Origin: Marinobacter salsuginis
Lineage (GTDB): Bacteria; Pseudomonadota; Gammaproteobacteria; Pseudomonadales; Oleiphilaceae
Direction: 5' to 3'
DNA: 64,000 nucleotides
Assembly (NCBI RefSeq): GCF_009617755.1
Contig: NZ_BGZH01000003.1
Location: 186,001 to 250,000, forward strand
Shown piece by piece: positions 9,038-17,749 of this stretch. The translations under genes were made by a program, and so were the position numbers. Positions within the stretch are counted from its first letter, which is position 1; each line of letters begins with the position of its first letter. Under the pieces are notes generated by a model. That model was given only the letters and a program-made list of their open reading frames with translations, made no database searches and was not told the origin of the DNA.

Positions 9038-10777
9038 ATGAAAAGCATAATAAAACATGACGCCTCGACTCCGCCTCGCTTGAGGGTGCTCCGTCGGAAT
9101 GGCCTGGCAAGACGATATCTGTTCAGCGCACTGTTAATTGCCCTCGTGCCACTTATCGTCCTGGCTTTCATGTATGACACCCAGTATGTAAAAGCACTTG
9201 AAAAAGTGACAGAAAGTCGGACGAATGCCCGACTTGCAGGCGCAGAGAACCTCTTGAGGACTTTTCTCCAGGAGCGAATCTATGAGCTAGAGGCTCTTGC
9301 CGACATACCTGAGGTTTTCGAGTGGTTAACCACTGCCAGCCCCAGTGAGGAGCCAAGTGCGGAGGTAATGACACAGCTTCGCCAGGCTCTCGATAGTCCT
9401 CATCTGTACGGGGTAGTCGTAAAACCCTCCAGATTTGAGGTTCCTTTGTGGTACCTGACACAAACGTTGCTGGATCAAGTGGCATTAGATCAGCTACCTC
9501 TCACTCCGTTTGCCAACGGAGAAATCATCGGCCCCGCCCTGCCAACTGAGAGTCGGCCCGGCTGGTTTATTCTCAGACTCAGTCCGACCGGTCTTAATCC
9601 AACCCCGGAGGCCTGGGTAGGCCTGGTTGTCCGTCTTGCAAGCCTCACCGATCAGGTAAAGGACCTCAGCCTCACTGGCTTGCAGAGCCCTCTTGTCGTA
9701 ACCCCCCAAGACGTGCCGATAACTGCCGTTGGTAACATACCCGAAGACTCCTCCTCTTCCGCAAAAGACATCGATTCAAACGATTTTATCGAAGGCTGGC
9801 ACATACGCCTTCAATGGTTGGGCGACCCGTTGTTAGGACCCCTGGAATCCGCAAGATTCGGGTTAATCTTTCTGGCTTCTGGAGCAGCTCTAGCCGTTAT
9901 CCTGTTGTCCCGTCACCTCTCCAGAAGATTGGAAAAGCAGGTTACGCCGCTGATTGAGGGAGCTGACAGGGTCGCTGGAGGAGATTTCGATACTCCGCTA
10001 CACACGGAGGGTACGGCGGAAATTGGTTATCTGGCTTTCGCTCTCGAGCGTATGCGGCTTCGTCTTCGTCGACTGGTGAAAAGCATGGTTGACGTTGAGC
10101 GACGTGCCATCTTGGGGCAATTCTCCGCCGGTGTCGCGCACGAGATCAGAAACCCTCTCGCTACCATCAAAACTACCATTCAGGCCCTGTCACGGAAGGA
10201 GTCGGATCCCAAACGCCAAAAATTAATGGAGTCAGTTGACCATGAAATCGACCGAGTAAATGACGTTGTTCAACTGCTCCTGGATTACGCTCGGCCCAGA
10301 GAAGCCAAGGCGAACAAGGTCAATATTATCGACGTTGTTGAAACAGTTAAAATTCTTGCCGATGCCGTAGCGCATCGTCATGGGATCGAGTTGGTGCAAG
10401 TCGAGCACGAGCCTGTTTACGCGTGGGCCGATTCGGCACAGGTCCGCCAGATAGTGATGAATCTGGTGATGAACGCAATTCAGGCCATGGAAGGTATTGG
10501 GGGCCGAGTTACCATAAGAACCAAACAGCAGGGCTTGGCAGTTTATGTTTCTGTCAGCGATAACGGCCCTGGTGTAAGCGCGGACCACCTGAGCCACCTG
10601 ACAGAGCCGTTTTTCACAACGAAAACCAACGGCACTGGCCTAGGCCTGGCCATTTGCAGACAGCTCGCGCAGGCCAATCAAGGAAACCTTCGTTTCCAGA
10701 GCGTTTCCGGCGAAGGTCTGAAAGTCACTCTGAAACTGCCGCTTTATCTGAACAACGAGAACCAGGAAACAGTTTAA
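9038..10777 (+). CDS. Membrane sensor histidine kinase (NtrB-like output)
   Basis: A 579-residue kinase. Order: a membrane helix near residues 28-45 (LFSALLIALVPLIVLAF), a periplasmic sensor region of roughly 220 residues, a second helix (LIFLASGAALAVILLSRHL), a HAMP segment, then HisKA with the phosphorylated His at about residue 368 (VAHEIRNPLATI). The ATPase domain has the N box MNLVMNAIQAMEG, the G1 box DNGPGVS and the G2 box GTGLGLAIC. It is joined to the downstream sigma-54 activator by a TAATG overlap, so the two form one two-component pair. The periplasmic domain shows no motif that I can name. ATG at 9038 is the first good start. Confidence 0.9.
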   Translation: MKSIIKHDASTPPRLRVLRRNGLARRYLFSALLIALVPLIVLAFMYDTQYVKALEKVTESRTNARLAGAENLLRTFLQERIYELEALADIPEVFEWLTTASPSEEPSAEVMTQLRQALDSPHLYGVVVKPSRFEVPLWYLTQTLLDQVALDQLPLTPFANGEIIGPALPTESRPGWFILRLSPTGLNPTPEAWVGLVVRLASLTDQVKDLSLTGLQSPLVVTPQDVPITAVGNIPEDSSSSAKDIDSNDFIEGWHIRLQWLGDPLLGPLESARFGLIFLASGAALAVILLSRHLSRRLEKQVTPLIEGADRVAGGDFDTPLHTEGTAEIGYLAFALERMRLRLRRLVKSMVDVERRAILGQFSAGVAHEIRNPLATIKTTIQALSRKESDPKRQKLMESVDHEIDRVNDVVQLLLDYARPREAKANKVNIIDVVETVKILADAVAHRHGIELVQVEHEPVYAWADSAQVRQIVMNLVMNAIQAMEGIGGRVTIRTKQQGLAVYVSVSDNGPGVSADHLSHLTEPFFTTKTNGTGLGLAICRQLAQANQGNLRFQSVSGEGLKVTLKLPLYLNNENQETV

Positions 10778-12165
10778 TGCGAAAGCCAACCGTCCTCATC
10801 ATCGATGACGAGAAAAATCTTGTCAGTAGTCTGATGTTTTCACTCGAAGAAGAAGAAATGACGGTTTTCGCCGCCTATGACGGAAAAAGCGGTCTCGCCG
10901 AGATTGAAAAACAAACACCAGACGTGGTCTTGCTCGATCTTAAATTGCCTGACCAATCCGGTTTTGAGGTTCTCGACCAGGTTCAGGCACTTCCTGCCCC
11001 GCCCGTCACGATCATGATTTCGGCCCATGGCGATACTCGCGCTGCGGTCGAGGCGGTCAAAAAAGGCGCACAGGATTACATCACTAAACCGTTTGACCTG
11101 GACGAACTGATTCTTTTAATTCAGCGCAATCACAAACATCGCCAACTTACAGAGGAAGTGGCATATCGGAGAGAGCGGGAATCTGAAGTTCATGGCCTTG
11201 TTGGCCACTCCTTAGCCATGCAAAAGCTGCTCGATCAAGTCGAGCGAATCGGTAAGAGCTCTGCGCGCACCATACTTCTCCAGGGACCATCGGGCAGCGG
11301 GAAAACCCTCATTGCGAAAGCTTTACACGCCACAAAAGACAAAGCCGCGCCGTTCGTATCCGTAAATTGCGCTTCGCTGCCTGAAAACCTGCTGGAAGCT
11401 GAACTGTTTGGCGCAGAAAAAGGAGCCTATACCGGTGCCGACAAGCGCCGGACAGGCTTGGTTGAGTTAGCCAACGGTGGCACTCTTTTCCTGGATGAAA
11501 TTGGTGAGCTGCCGCTAACCCTGCAGGCAAAATTATTAACCTTCCTGGAGACTCACCGTTTTCGCGCAGTGGGCGGTCAAAAAGAGATTGACGCGGATCT
11601 TCGTGTCATAGCGGCCAGTAACCGAGATCTGCAGACTGAAGCCCAAGCGGGAACATTTCGTGAGGACCTATTCTACCGCCTGAACGTTATGCCACTGACG
11701 ATCCCGTCTCTGGCTGAGCGCAAGGAGGATATCCCCGTTTTGACATCGAACTTCGTCACGGAGCTGGCAGCGCAAGAGGGCTGCAAGCCGATCAGGCTTA
11801 CACCCGAAACCCTCACCAGACTCTGTAATTACGATTGGCCGGGAAATATCCGGGAACTCCGCAACACCATTGAGAGACTCACCATATTGCATGCTGGTGA
11901 GAGCATTAGCGTTGATCGGCTGCCGCCCGAAATCATCGGCTCATCTGATCAAATGCCTCTCCCAGTGACCGAAAAGGATTCGGCCAGCAACGAAAGCCAT
12001 GGATCCTTGACCAGTGAAATCGCAAAACGAGAGGCCCAGTGCATTCTGGACGCATTGGCGCAATCCAACGGCCGCAAAGGCGAAGCTGCAAATTCCCTCG
12101 GAATATCCAGACATGCCTTGAAAAGAAGGATGCAGAAACTGGGGCTCACCGGAGACGAACTGTGA
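10777..12165 (+). CDS. NtrC-family sigma-54-dependent response regulator
   Basis: A 462-residue regulator. The receiver domain has acidic residues IIDDE, the phospho-acceptor Asp54 (LLDLKLPD) and a later Lys ([10 protein letters not shown]). The AAA+ domain has Walker A GPSGSGKT at residues 170-177, the sigma-54 contact loop as GAYTGA at 216-221 (the usual form is GAFTGA), Walker [14 protein letters not shown], and [17 protein letters not shown] Fis-type helix-turn-helix ends the protein ([19 protein letters not shown]). It overlaps both neighbours. The sigma-54 promoter and palindromes about 1.3 kb downstream are its likely target. Confidence 0.93.
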   Translation: MRKPTVLIIDDEKNLVSSLMFSLEEEEMTVFAAYDGKSGLAEIEKQTPDVVLLDLKLPDQSGFEVLDQVQALPAPPVTIMISAHGDTRAAVEAVKKGAQDYITKPFDLDELILLIQRNHKHRQLTEEVAYRRERESEVHGLVGHSLAMQKLLDQVERIGKSSARTILLQGPSGSGKTLIAKALHATKDKAAPFVSVNCASLPENLLEAELFGAEKGAYTGADKRRTGLVELANGGTLFLDEIGELPLTLQAKLLTFLETHRFRAVGGQKEIDADLRVIAASNRDLQTEAQAGTFREDLFYRLNVMPLTIPSLAERKEDIPVLTSNFVTELAAQEGCKPIRLTPETLTRLCNYDWPGNIRELRNTIERLTILHAGESISVDRLPPEIIGSSDQMPLPVTEKDSASNESHGSLTSEIAKREAQCILDALAQSNGRKGEAANSLGISRHALKRRMQKLGLTGDEL

Positions 12166-13451
12166 TCCCGATTTCCCGCAACCGATTTATCGGCATCCTG
12201 GTTGCAATCTGTCAGTTGGTTCTTGTCACAATTGCAATGCCAGCCAAGGCGCTGGAGTCTCTGGGGGCAAGCGAGGACACAGCGGATATTGTTGTTGGTT
12301 GCCTTTACCCCATGTCCGGGCGAGCTGGGGTCCTGGGTCGGGACTCAGTGGTAGGTATACGGCTTGCGCTTCAATACATTGAACAGCAGGAGCTGCCGGC
12401 ACTACCTCGTCTCAGGGTTTTGCTCGGGGATACCAAGTCCAAACGATCAACCGCCGTTACGATTGCCAAACGTTTCATTGAAGAAGAGCGGGCGACATTC
12501 CTGTGTGGCGTTGTTAATTCGTCAGTTGCGATTCAGGTGACCGAAATTGCCGCTTCCGCAGATGCGTTTTTTGTTGGTACAGACCACGCTTCGTCCAGAC
12601 TCACCGATGAATTTTTCCACGATCGATATTTCCGCGTCACGAACGACACCCGCCAATCAATGACAGCCGGAGCGCTGTTTATCAGGGACTACTTTGCTGA
12701 CCACTTGCAGAAAAAACCGCTTCGAATTTCCTACCTCGGTCCCGACTACGAGTACGGTTATCAGGTGTGGGCCGATTTTCGAGAGGCTTTGAATAAACTG
12801 GGCGTAGATTACGAGATTGCTGGTGCGCTCTGGCCCCGGTTAAGCGAGCCAGACTACAGTCACTACATCAATGAGCTGATCCGACAAAAACCGGATTTGG
12901 TCGTGAATAGCTTGTGGGGAGGTGATTTCGTCGCTTTTGTCACCCAGGCGACTGACACCAGGCTGTTCGATGTTTCCCGCTTCGCCAACTTTGAAAAAGG
13001 TGGCGATTACGAAATCTTTGCTCACTTGGGCAATCGCATGCCGCTGGGATTGTTACTTGCATCCCGGCATCACAACAACTGGCCGGAAACAGATTTTAAC
13101 CGGTGGTTTGTTCAGGAATTTCAGAGGCAGGCCGGCTACTACCCCTCCTCCGGAGCACAGGGTGCATTCACCGGCATACTCGCAATCGCCGAAGCAGCCC
13201 GCCAGGCAGGCGGTGACTACAAAAACCTTGAAAGCATCGAGAAAGCTTTTGAACAATTGAGCCTGACTACTCCAGAGGATCCGCCAGGTTTCCAATCCTC
13301 GATGGATCCGGTTACCCATCAAATCCGCCAAGTAATGGCGATCGGTGAGACGGTGGAGGACCCTCGCTTTCCTCCCGCAAAGGTAATGCTGGGAAATTGG
13401 CGAATCTATTACCCGTCTGATTACGAGGAAGTTCACTCGGCAACACAATGA
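12162..13451 (+). CDS. Periplasmic Liv-type binding protein encoded with the two-component system
   Basis: A 429-residue protein starting with GTG at 12162, which overlaps the stop of the response regulator (GTGA). Residues 7-30 form a signal sequence (FIGILVAICQLVLVTIAMPAKA). The mature part opens DIVVGCLYPMSGRAGVLGRDSVVGIRLAL, the pattern of type-I periplasmic binding proteins of amide, urea and branched-chain amino acid importers. It is translationally coupled to the kinase and regulator genes rather than to permeases, and a second binding protein serves the importer. This suggests that it presents ligand to the kinase. That role is inference; it could also be a second transport receptor. 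Confidence 0.85.
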   Translation: MIPISRNRFIGILVAICQLVLVTIAMPAKALESLGASEDTADIVVGCLYPMSGRAGVLGRDSVVGIRLALQYIEQQELPALPRLRVLLGDTKSKRSTAVTIAKRFIEEERATFLCGVVNSSVAIQVTEIAASADAFFVGTDHASSRLTDEFFHDRYFRVTNDTRQSMTAGALFIRDYFADHLQKKPLRISYLGPDYEYGYQVWADFREALNKLGVDYEIAGALWPRLSEPDYSHYINELIRQKPDLVVNSLWGGDFVAFVTQATDTRLFDVSRFANFEKGGDYEIFAHLGNRMPLGLLLASRHHNNWPETDFNRWFVQEFQRQAGYYPSSGAQGAFTGILAIAEAARQAGGDYKNLESIEKAFEQLSLTTPEDPPGFQSSMDPVTHQIRQVMAIGETVEDPRFPPAKVMLGNWRIYYPSDYEEVHSATQ

Positions 13452-13499
13452 GCGGAATCCGCTCATTTTCGCTCACCCACCGTGAGCGAATTCCGCTCA
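13449..13499. promoter_or_regulatory. Paired palindromes, likely activator binding sites (UAS)
   Basis: Two near-identical palindromes lie here: TGAGCGGAATCCGCTCA (13449-13465) and TGAGCGAATTCCGCTCA (13483-13499). Between them, TTCGCTCAC (13468-13476) pairs with GTGAGCGAA (13482-13490), giving a 9-bp inverted repeat. The first palindrome contains the stop codon of the upstream gene. The centres lie about 105 and 139 bases before the expected start from the sigma-54 promoter downstream, the usual range for NtrC-type sites. Confidence 0.75.
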
Positions 13500-13569
13500 T
13501 CGACTTCAGAAAATCTGACGCCGCTTTCTATTTCCAATGAAAAACAGACAGTTAAGAAGATAGAATTTC

Positions 13570-13585
13570 TGGCATGGGGCGTGCA
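13570..13585 (+). promoter_or_regulatory. Sigma-54 (-24/-12) promoter for the ABC/dehydrogenase operon
   Basis: The sequence TGGCATGGGGCGTGCA has the invariant GG and GC at exactly the consensus spacing and matches TGGCAY...TGCA. It lies about 100 bases before the binding-protein gene and downstream of the paired palindromes. The expected transcript start is near 13596, giving a leader of about 90 bases with GGAG before the ATG. Confidence 0.85.
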
Positions 13586-13686
13586 CTCAGTTACAGGCCG
13601 GCTTGAAAACGTCGGGCAGGACACCGGAAAAAACAACACTGGTTGTCCAACCAAACGACACAAGAACAACAGTCTGGAGATCTGAT

Positions 13687-14967
13687 ATGAAACGTCCCCT
13701 GCTTACCGCAGCGACGGTCGCCTGTGCCATGACGACAGGTGCCATGAGCCTCAACGTTTACGCCAATGAAGAGTACAAACTTGGCCTTGTAACCTTTCTT
13801 TCAGGCGCAGCTTCCGGGCCTTTCGGAATTCCCGCAAAGAACGCTGCGGACCTGGTAATCGATGCTATCAACGACGGCACACTTCCCGCCCCTATCGAAG
13901 GCAAGGGAATTGACGGTCGGATGATCACGCCTGTCTACGTTGACGAAGCTGGTGGAGCAACAAAACAAACCTCCGAATTTCGAAACCTTGTTGAGCGCGA
14001 TGGCGTCGATGCGGTTGTAGGCTATATTTCCTCCGGTGACTGTCTGGCCATCCCGGCAGTCGCTGAAGAACTCAAGATGCTCACCGTATTGTTCGACTGC
14101 GGCACTCCTCGGGTCTTCGAGGAAGCTGACTACGAGTATGTTTTCCGCACACACTCTACCGCCAGCATGGACAACATCGCGGCGGCCCGCTACGTTCATG
14201 AAAACATTCCCGACCTGGAATCTGTAGCAGGCATCAACCAGAACTACTCCTGGGGTCACGACAGCTGGCGCGACTTCACTGAGACTCTGAAGGTACTGCG
14301 TGGCGGTGATCTTGAGATCACAACAGAACAGTTCCCCAAATTGTTCGCGGGCCAGTACGGTGCCGAAATTTCTGCTCTACAGGTAAACTCCGCAGACGTA
14401 ATTCACACCTCTTTCTGGGGCGGTGACACAGACGCGTTCGTACTCCAGGCAGCCGCTCGTGGTCTGCTGGCGGACAACCAGGTTATCTTCACTGCGGGCG
14501 AAACAGCGCTCAACAGTCTTGGCGAGCACCTCCCGGACGGCGCCATCATAGGTGCCCGTGGCCCCTTCGGTCCGTTTGCCCCAGAGAGCGAACTGAATAC
14601 CTGGTTCCAGACCGAGTTCACCGAGCGTTTCGGCACGCCGCCCACCTTCCCTGCCTACCACATGGCTCATGCGTTGATTGGCCTCAAGCTGGCCCAGGAT
14701 AAAGCTGGAGTCGGTGCCTCGACTGAAGAGGTGATCACTGCCTTTGAAGGTCTTGAATTTGACGGCCCGGGCGGCCGGGTTGAGATGAGCCGTGGCAACG
14801 GTCATCAGGCTGCAACAGAGATGGTCTACGGCCGCCTCAAGCGAGTAGACGGTGAAATCACCTTTACCGACATTACCCGCTACCCGGCAGATTGCGTCAA
14901 CCCGCCGGAAGGCGCAGAGACCGTAGAGTGGATCAAAGCCGGCATGCCAGGTGCCGAGTGCAACTGA
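13687..14967 (+). CDS. ABC importer periplasmic substrate-binding protein (Liv/amide-urea type)
   Basis: A 426-residue protein with a signal peptide ending near residue 27 (MSLNVYANEEY). The mature part begins YKLGLVTFLSGAASGPFGIPAKNAADLV, typical of type-I binding proteins. The context DVIHTSFWGGDTDAFVLQA resembles the DLVVNSLWGGDFVAFVTQA of the protein encoded upstream, so the two share a fold and perhaps a ligand. ATG at 13687 follows GGAG; the frame is open 28 codons upstream without support. It is the first gene of the sigma-54 operon, and a strong hairpin separates it from the permeases. The substrate is not determined. Confidence 0.9.
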   Translation: MKRPLLTAATVACAMTTGAMSLNVYANEEYKLGLVTFLSGAASGPFGIPAKNAADLVIDAINDGTLPAPIEGKGIDGRMITPVYVDEAGGATKQTSEFRNLVERDGVDAVVGYISSGDCLAIPAVAEELKMLTVLFDCGTPRVFEEADYEYVFRTHSTASMDNIAAARYVHENIPDLESVAGINQNYSWGHDSWRDFTETLKVLRGGDLEITTEQFPKLFAGQYGAEISALQVNSADVIHTSFWGGDTDAFVLQAAARGLLADNQVIFTAGETALNSLGEHLPDGAIIGARGPFGPFAPESELNTWFQTEFTERFGTPPTFPAYHMAHALIGLKLAQDKAGVGASTEEVITAFEGLEFDGPGGRVEMSRGNGHQAATEMVYGRLKRVDGEITFTDITRYPADCVNPPEGAETVEWIKAGMPGAECN

Positions 14968-14988
14968 ATCCACTGATCTAGCAACATG

Positions 14989-15016
14989 CTCATCGGGACC
15001 ACCCGGTCCCGATGAG
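14989..15016 (+). promoter_or_regulatory. Perfect intra-operon stem-loop between binding protein and permease
   Basis: CTCATCGGGACC (14989-15000) and GGTCCCGATGAG (15005-15016) form a perfect 12-bp stem with a 4-base ACCC loop. No T run follows (GCTTTCC), so it is more likely an mRNA-stabilising or weak attenuating structure than a full terminator. Confidence 0.8.
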
Positions 15017-15102
15017 GCTTTCCAACGATCTTTCACTCCTCCCCGACCGGAAGATGGCCCGGACGGCAGGCGAGGTCTGTGCGAAGCATCGGGAGTCTTA
15101 CA

Positions 15103-15999
15103 ATGAAACAACTTCTTGCAATACTGGTGGATGGTTCAGTCTATGCCTCATGGCTGTTCATCATTTCTGCCGGTCTCACCCTGATTTACGGGGTCATGCG
15201 AATACTCAATATGTCTCATGGCAGCTTTTACGCCCTTGGTGCGTACTCGGGCGCCGCCATGGTTGGCTGGTACTTCTCCACCGGCTCCGTTCCCTGGTTC
15301 AGCTTCGTCGCGTTGATCGCTGCCGCTCTTGTCGCCGGTATTTCCGTGGGACTTCTTGTAGAACGCGGTCTCCTTCGCTTCATGTACGGCAGGGATGAAG
15401 TCGTAATGATTCTGGTCACCTACGGCGTCCTGCTCATCATGGAAGATGCCATCAAGCTTATATGGGGTGTTGAGCCCTACTTTGCTTACCAGCCCTATAC
15501 CCTTTTGGGTCGAACCAAGTTCGCCGGTTTATCGTTCGCTAATTACGATTTCATGCTTATCGGCGTGAGCATCTTGATCGGTATCGCCCTCTGGTATGGC
15601 CTGAACCGCACCCGCAACGGGAAACTCCTTCGAGTCGTAATTCACGATCGTGAGATAGCCAGTGCACTTGGCATTAACGTCGCGCGAATTTTCACAATCA
15701 CCTTTTTGATCGGCGCTGGTATCGGTTCTCTAGCCGGTGCTCTCACTGCGCCGGGCCTCTCCGTGGTGCCGGGCATGGGCATTGAAGTGATTGTGCTTGC
15801 ATTCGCAGTGGTAGTGATTGGCGGCCTTGGCAGCATCACTGGCGCCCTTGTAGGTGCTCTGATCGTGGGCATGGCCCGAGCTACAGCTGTACATCTCTAC
15901 CCTGATGTCGAGTTGTTCGTTATTTACGCGGTCATGGGGCTTGTGCTGGCATTCCGTCCGCAAGGCCTGTTTGCTGTTGCCAACGCGAGGAAAATCTAA
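15103..15999 (+). CDS. ABC importer permease, LivH type
   Basis: A 298-residue membrane protein with about eight hydrophobic segments. The first part, LTLIYGVMRILNMSHGSFYALGAY, is the LivH-family signature. REIASALGINVARIFTITFLIGAGIGSLAGAL contains the cytoplasmic loop that contacts the ATPase subunits. ATG at 15103 has GGGAG upstream. Its stop overlaps the start of the LivM-type gene (TAATG), so the two halves of the channel are made together. Confidence 0.9.
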   Translation: MKQLLAILVDGSVYASWLFIISAGLTLIYGVMRILNMSHGSFYALGAYSGAAMVGWYFSTGSVPWFSFVALIAAALVAGISVGLLVERGLLRFMYGRDEVVMILVTYGVLLIMEDAIKLIWGVEPYFAYQPYTLLGRTKFAGLSFANYDFMLIGVSILIGIALWYGLNRTRNGKLLRVVIHDREIASALGINVARIFTITFLIGAGIGSLAGALTAPGLSVVPGMGIEVIVLAFAVVVIGGLGSITGALVGALIVGMARATAVHLYPDVELFVIYAVMGLVLAFRPQGLFAVANARKI

Positions 16000-16949
16000 T
16001 GAAAACGAGATCCCTAGCGCTTTTATCTGTGCTCGGGTTGGCCGTCATTGTTGGTGGCCTCCTGCTACCACAGTGGATGTCTTACCTGTTTACCATTGCC
16101 ATGGGCAAAGGCCTCGTAGTTCTCGGGCTGGTCCTTCTCATGCGAGCCGGCCTGGTCTCCTTTGGCCAAGGTCTGTATTACTGCGTGGGTGCATACGTTG
16201 CGGGCATGCTGACCCAATTTGCAGACGTCACTGACATCCTGGTCATAATGCTCGCCTCGGTTGCCGTCAGCGTTGCCATAGCAGCCATCATCGGCCTTCT
16301 ACTCTGCCGCTACCGTGAAATCTTCTTCGCCATGTTTTCGATGGCGTTCTCGATGATTCTTTATGGCTTGCTGGTGCGGAACCAGTTCCTTGGATCCACC
16401 GATGGTTTTAACGTTGCCAATCCGAGCCTGTTGGGCTGGACGCCGGGTGCAGAAGCTTCATCAGATCTGGTGCTAGTTGTAGCGGTAATCCTTGTAATCA
16501 CTCTTGGAACCGTTGCATGGCGGTACCTGAAATCGCTTTCCGGTTACGCCGGAGAAGCCGTCAGAGAAAACGAAATCCGGTTGGAGTACCTGGGCGGCTC
16601 TGTGTTCCGCGTGGTGTATGTGAAGTACATAATCGCGGCGGCTTTGGCGGCTATTGGTGGCACCATTACCGCTTTGGTAAGCGGCCACGTTGATCCGGAG
16701 ATGGCGTACTGGACCACTTCCGGGGAGTTTGTGTTTATCGCTCTGATGGGAGGTACTGCTCATGTTGCGGCACCGCTGGTTGCAGCTGTTCTGTTTGAGG
16801 CCTTGCGCACCTATGCGTTCGCCGTTGCCCCATACACCTGGCAAATGATTCTTGGCTTTGCCCTGTTGGCAATCATTATCTTTATGCCTTCTGGTCTGTG
16901 GTCACTGGTCGAACGATTCCAGAACAAGAAAGCGGGGAAAACGTCATGA
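15999..16949 (+). CDS. ABC importer permease, LivM type
   Basis: A 316-residue membrane protein. LLMRAGLVSFGQGLYYCVGAYVAGML is the LivM-type signature near residues 46-71. The EAA-like cytoplasmic loop reads AVRENEIRLEYLGGSVFRVVYVKYIIAAALAAIGG. It pairs with the LivH-type permease encoded before it. The start overlaps the previous stop by one base, and the stop overlaps the start of the ATPase gene (ATGA). Confidence 0.9.
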   Translation: MKTRSLALLSVLGLAVIVGGLLLPQWMSYLFTIAMGKGLVVLGLVLLMRAGLVSFGQGLYYCVGAYVAGMLTQFADVTDILVIMLASVAVSVAIAAIIGLLLCRYREIFFAMFSMAFSMILYGLLVRNQFLGSTDGFNVANPSLLGWTPGAEASSDLVLVVAVILVITLGTVAWRYLKSLSGYAGEAVRENEIRLEYLGGSVFRVVYVKYIIAAALAAIGGTITALVSGHVDPEMAYWTTSGEFVFIALMGGTAHVAAPLVAAVLFEALRTYAFAVAPYTWQMILGFALLAIIIFMPSGLWSLVERFQNKKAGKTS

Positions 16950-17749
16950 GCGCTTTGCTGAAAACTGTAAACCTGGAACGAACCTTTGGCGCCGTAACTG
17001 CAGCGACCGATATCAATGTCGAACTGAATTCCGGCGAAGTCGTTGGCGTCATAGGTTCCAATGGCGCAGGCAAGACTACCTTCATCAATATGGTAACTGG
17101 CTATATTCAGCCCTCCGGTGGCGACATCCTCGTGCGCGGCCAATCCATCATCGGGAAATCCCCCAGGGACGTCTCGCTGGCCGGCGTAGGGCGCTCCTTT
17201 CAGGTGCCTCAACTATTCCAGGAATTGACGGTTCTGGAGAACATGCTGATTGCGTTCGGTTTCTCAGTCGATCGCAAATTGAGTTTTCTGAAGCCCCTGA
17301 GGTCCAAAGAAAAAGTCGAAAAAGCCCGAGCGGTACTGCGCGAATACGAAATTGAGCAGTATGCGGAGGAGGTTGTCTCCACTCTGCCCCAAGGGGTTCG
17401 CAAGCTGTTGGACATTGCCATGGCTATGCTCGCTGAACCCGGGCTGATGCTGTTGGATGAGCCTACCTCAGGCGTTGCCATCGAAGACAAATTCCTGCTG
17501 ATGGATACCGTAATGGCGGCCGTTCGGAAAAGTGACGCCGCAACAATGTTCGTGGAACACGACATGGAGGTTGTTTTGCGTTACGCCGACCGGGTCCTCG
17601 CGTTCTACGACGGCCGGGTTCTTGCGGACGGTCCGACCCAAACCGTTCTGTCTGACCCCAAGGTGCAGGAATTGGTGGTGGGGCATCACCTCGATCTTGG
17701 CGAAAACGAGTCCAACACCAGCAAGGAGCCTGATCATGCTAGAACTTAA
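16946..17749 (+). CDS. ABC importer ATPase, LivG type
   Basis: A 267-residue ATPase. Walker A reads IGSNGAGKTTFINMVTG, the Q-loop region VGRSFQVPQLFQELTVLENM, Walker B LMLLDEPTSGV and the H-loop FVEHDME. The signature motif is degenerate (TLPQGVRKLLDIAMAM where LSGGQ is usual, so LPQGV here), as seen in several LivG relatives. ATG at 16946 overlaps the upstream stop. It works with the LivF-type ATPase whose gene overlaps it by 14 bases. Confidence 0.9.
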   Translation: MSALLKTVNLERTFGAVTAATDINVELNSGEVVGVIGSNGAGKTTFINMVTGYIQPSGGDILVRGQSIIGKSPRDVSLAGVGRSFQVPQLFQELTVLENMLIAFGFSVDRKLSFLKPLRSKEKVEKARAVLREYEIEQYAEEVVSTLPQGVRKLLDIAMAMLAEPGLMLLDEPTSGVAIEDKFLLMDTVMAAVRKSDAATMFVEHDMEVVLRYADRVLAFYDGRVLADGPTQTVLSDPKVQELVVGHHLDLGENESNTSKEPDHART

